Of a stretch of 64,000 bases of DNA, positions 63,898 through 64,000 are shown one piece after another (the stretch's first letter is position 1; every line of letters starts with the position of its first letter). A model generated the notes under the pieces. It was not told where the DNA came from. It ran no database searches and was given only the letters and a program-made list of their open reading frames with translations. The position numbers and the translations under genes were made by a program. The DNA comes from Erythrobacter sp. QSSC1-22B. Lineage in GTDB: Bacteria; Pseudomonadota; Alphaproteobacteria; Sphingomonadales; Sphingomonadaceae. The stretch lies in the NCBI RefSeq assembly GCF_001678665.1, contig NZ_LZRP01000001.1, forward strand, positions 558,001 through 622,000, written 5' to 3'.

Positions 63898-64000
63898 TTC
63901 CGCTTCTCCACGCAGAGGCGGAAGGGAAACACGCGGCGGACACGGGCATCCGCGATCCCTGCCTCGGACAGGATCGATTTCCACTCCGCCGGGCGATAGG
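63894..64000 (-). CDS. C-terminus of an upstream gene, probably a SAM methyltransferase (cut by window edge)
   Basis: The last 35 residues, YRPAEWKSILSEAGI and then RVFPFRLCVEKRK, end in a TGA that overlaps the FAD-oxidoreductase start. The ending resembles class I methyltransferases found beside type III polyketide synthases. Too little is present to be certain. Confidence 0.55.
   Translation of the reverse strand, partial: YRPAEWKSILSEAGIADARVRRVFPFRLCVEKRK

Overview
The window reads as a chromosomal segment of a GC-rich alphaproteobacterium, most probably a sphingomonad of the Erythrobacteraceae type. The evidence is gene content and order: sdhE-mfd, a divL-like kinase with tsaE, amgK, murU, addB and addA, alphaproteobacterial-type AddAB, Flp pilins, and a methyltransferase plus FAD-reductase pair. 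The assignment rests on recognising families by eye; no database search was run.

Layout. 1-6 kb: sdhE, mfd, an EAL phosphodiesterase, nadK. 6.2-17.2 kb: an 11-kb integrated element, bounded by the 3' end of tRNA-Asn and a 14-bp copy of it. All its genes lie on the minus strand: integrase, AlpA-type regulator, a chain of small overlapping genes, an SF3 helicase, a small HTH protein, an HNH protein, large terminase, major capsid protein, prohead protease and portal. There are no recognisable tail, lysis or repressor genes. 17.3-23.6 kb: TauE/SafE permease, secA, argJ, an inositol-monophosphatase-family enzyme and trxA. 23.7-34.7 kb: one long overlapping operon, divL-tsaE-amgK-murU-addB-addA. 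34.8-43.6 kb: ahcY, peroxiredoxin, a stress-type group (DUF2383, folE, a phospholipase D-family protein, hemerythrin), tRNA-Arg, Nudix hydrolase, two Flp pilins and an M48 lipoprotein peptidase. 43.7-49.7 kb: accA, xerD, two envelope unknowns, aroK-aroB, csaA. 49.7-59.8 kb: a propionyl-CoA-to-succinyl-CoA operon (pccB, mce, scpA, pccA) with bioB, interrupted by two unrelated small genes. 59.9-64 kb: tlyA, a lipoprotein, a structured leader with an extreme Shine-Dalgarno sequence, ilvE, and the end of a methyltransferase/FAD-reductase pair.

The standout is the 6.2-17.2 kb element. It resembles the capsid-forming phage-inducible chromosomal islands (cf-PICIs), satellites that make their own heads and borrow a helper's tails, but it is smaller and lacks a visible small terminase and head-tail connectors. 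Two further features support a functioning unit. A 26-bp box (24 of 26 identical) sits exactly 10 bp upstream of a -10 hexamer in front of both the packaging genes and the head genes. A symmetrical array of 9-bp iterons flanks an AT-richer spacer next to the helicase gene, as expected of a replication origin.

Other points of note are a divL kinase with Tyr in place of the phospho-accepting His, a single-base frameshift in pccB, and the leader near 61.4 kb, whose ribosome binding site is a 14-nt perfect complement of the 16S rRNA tail.
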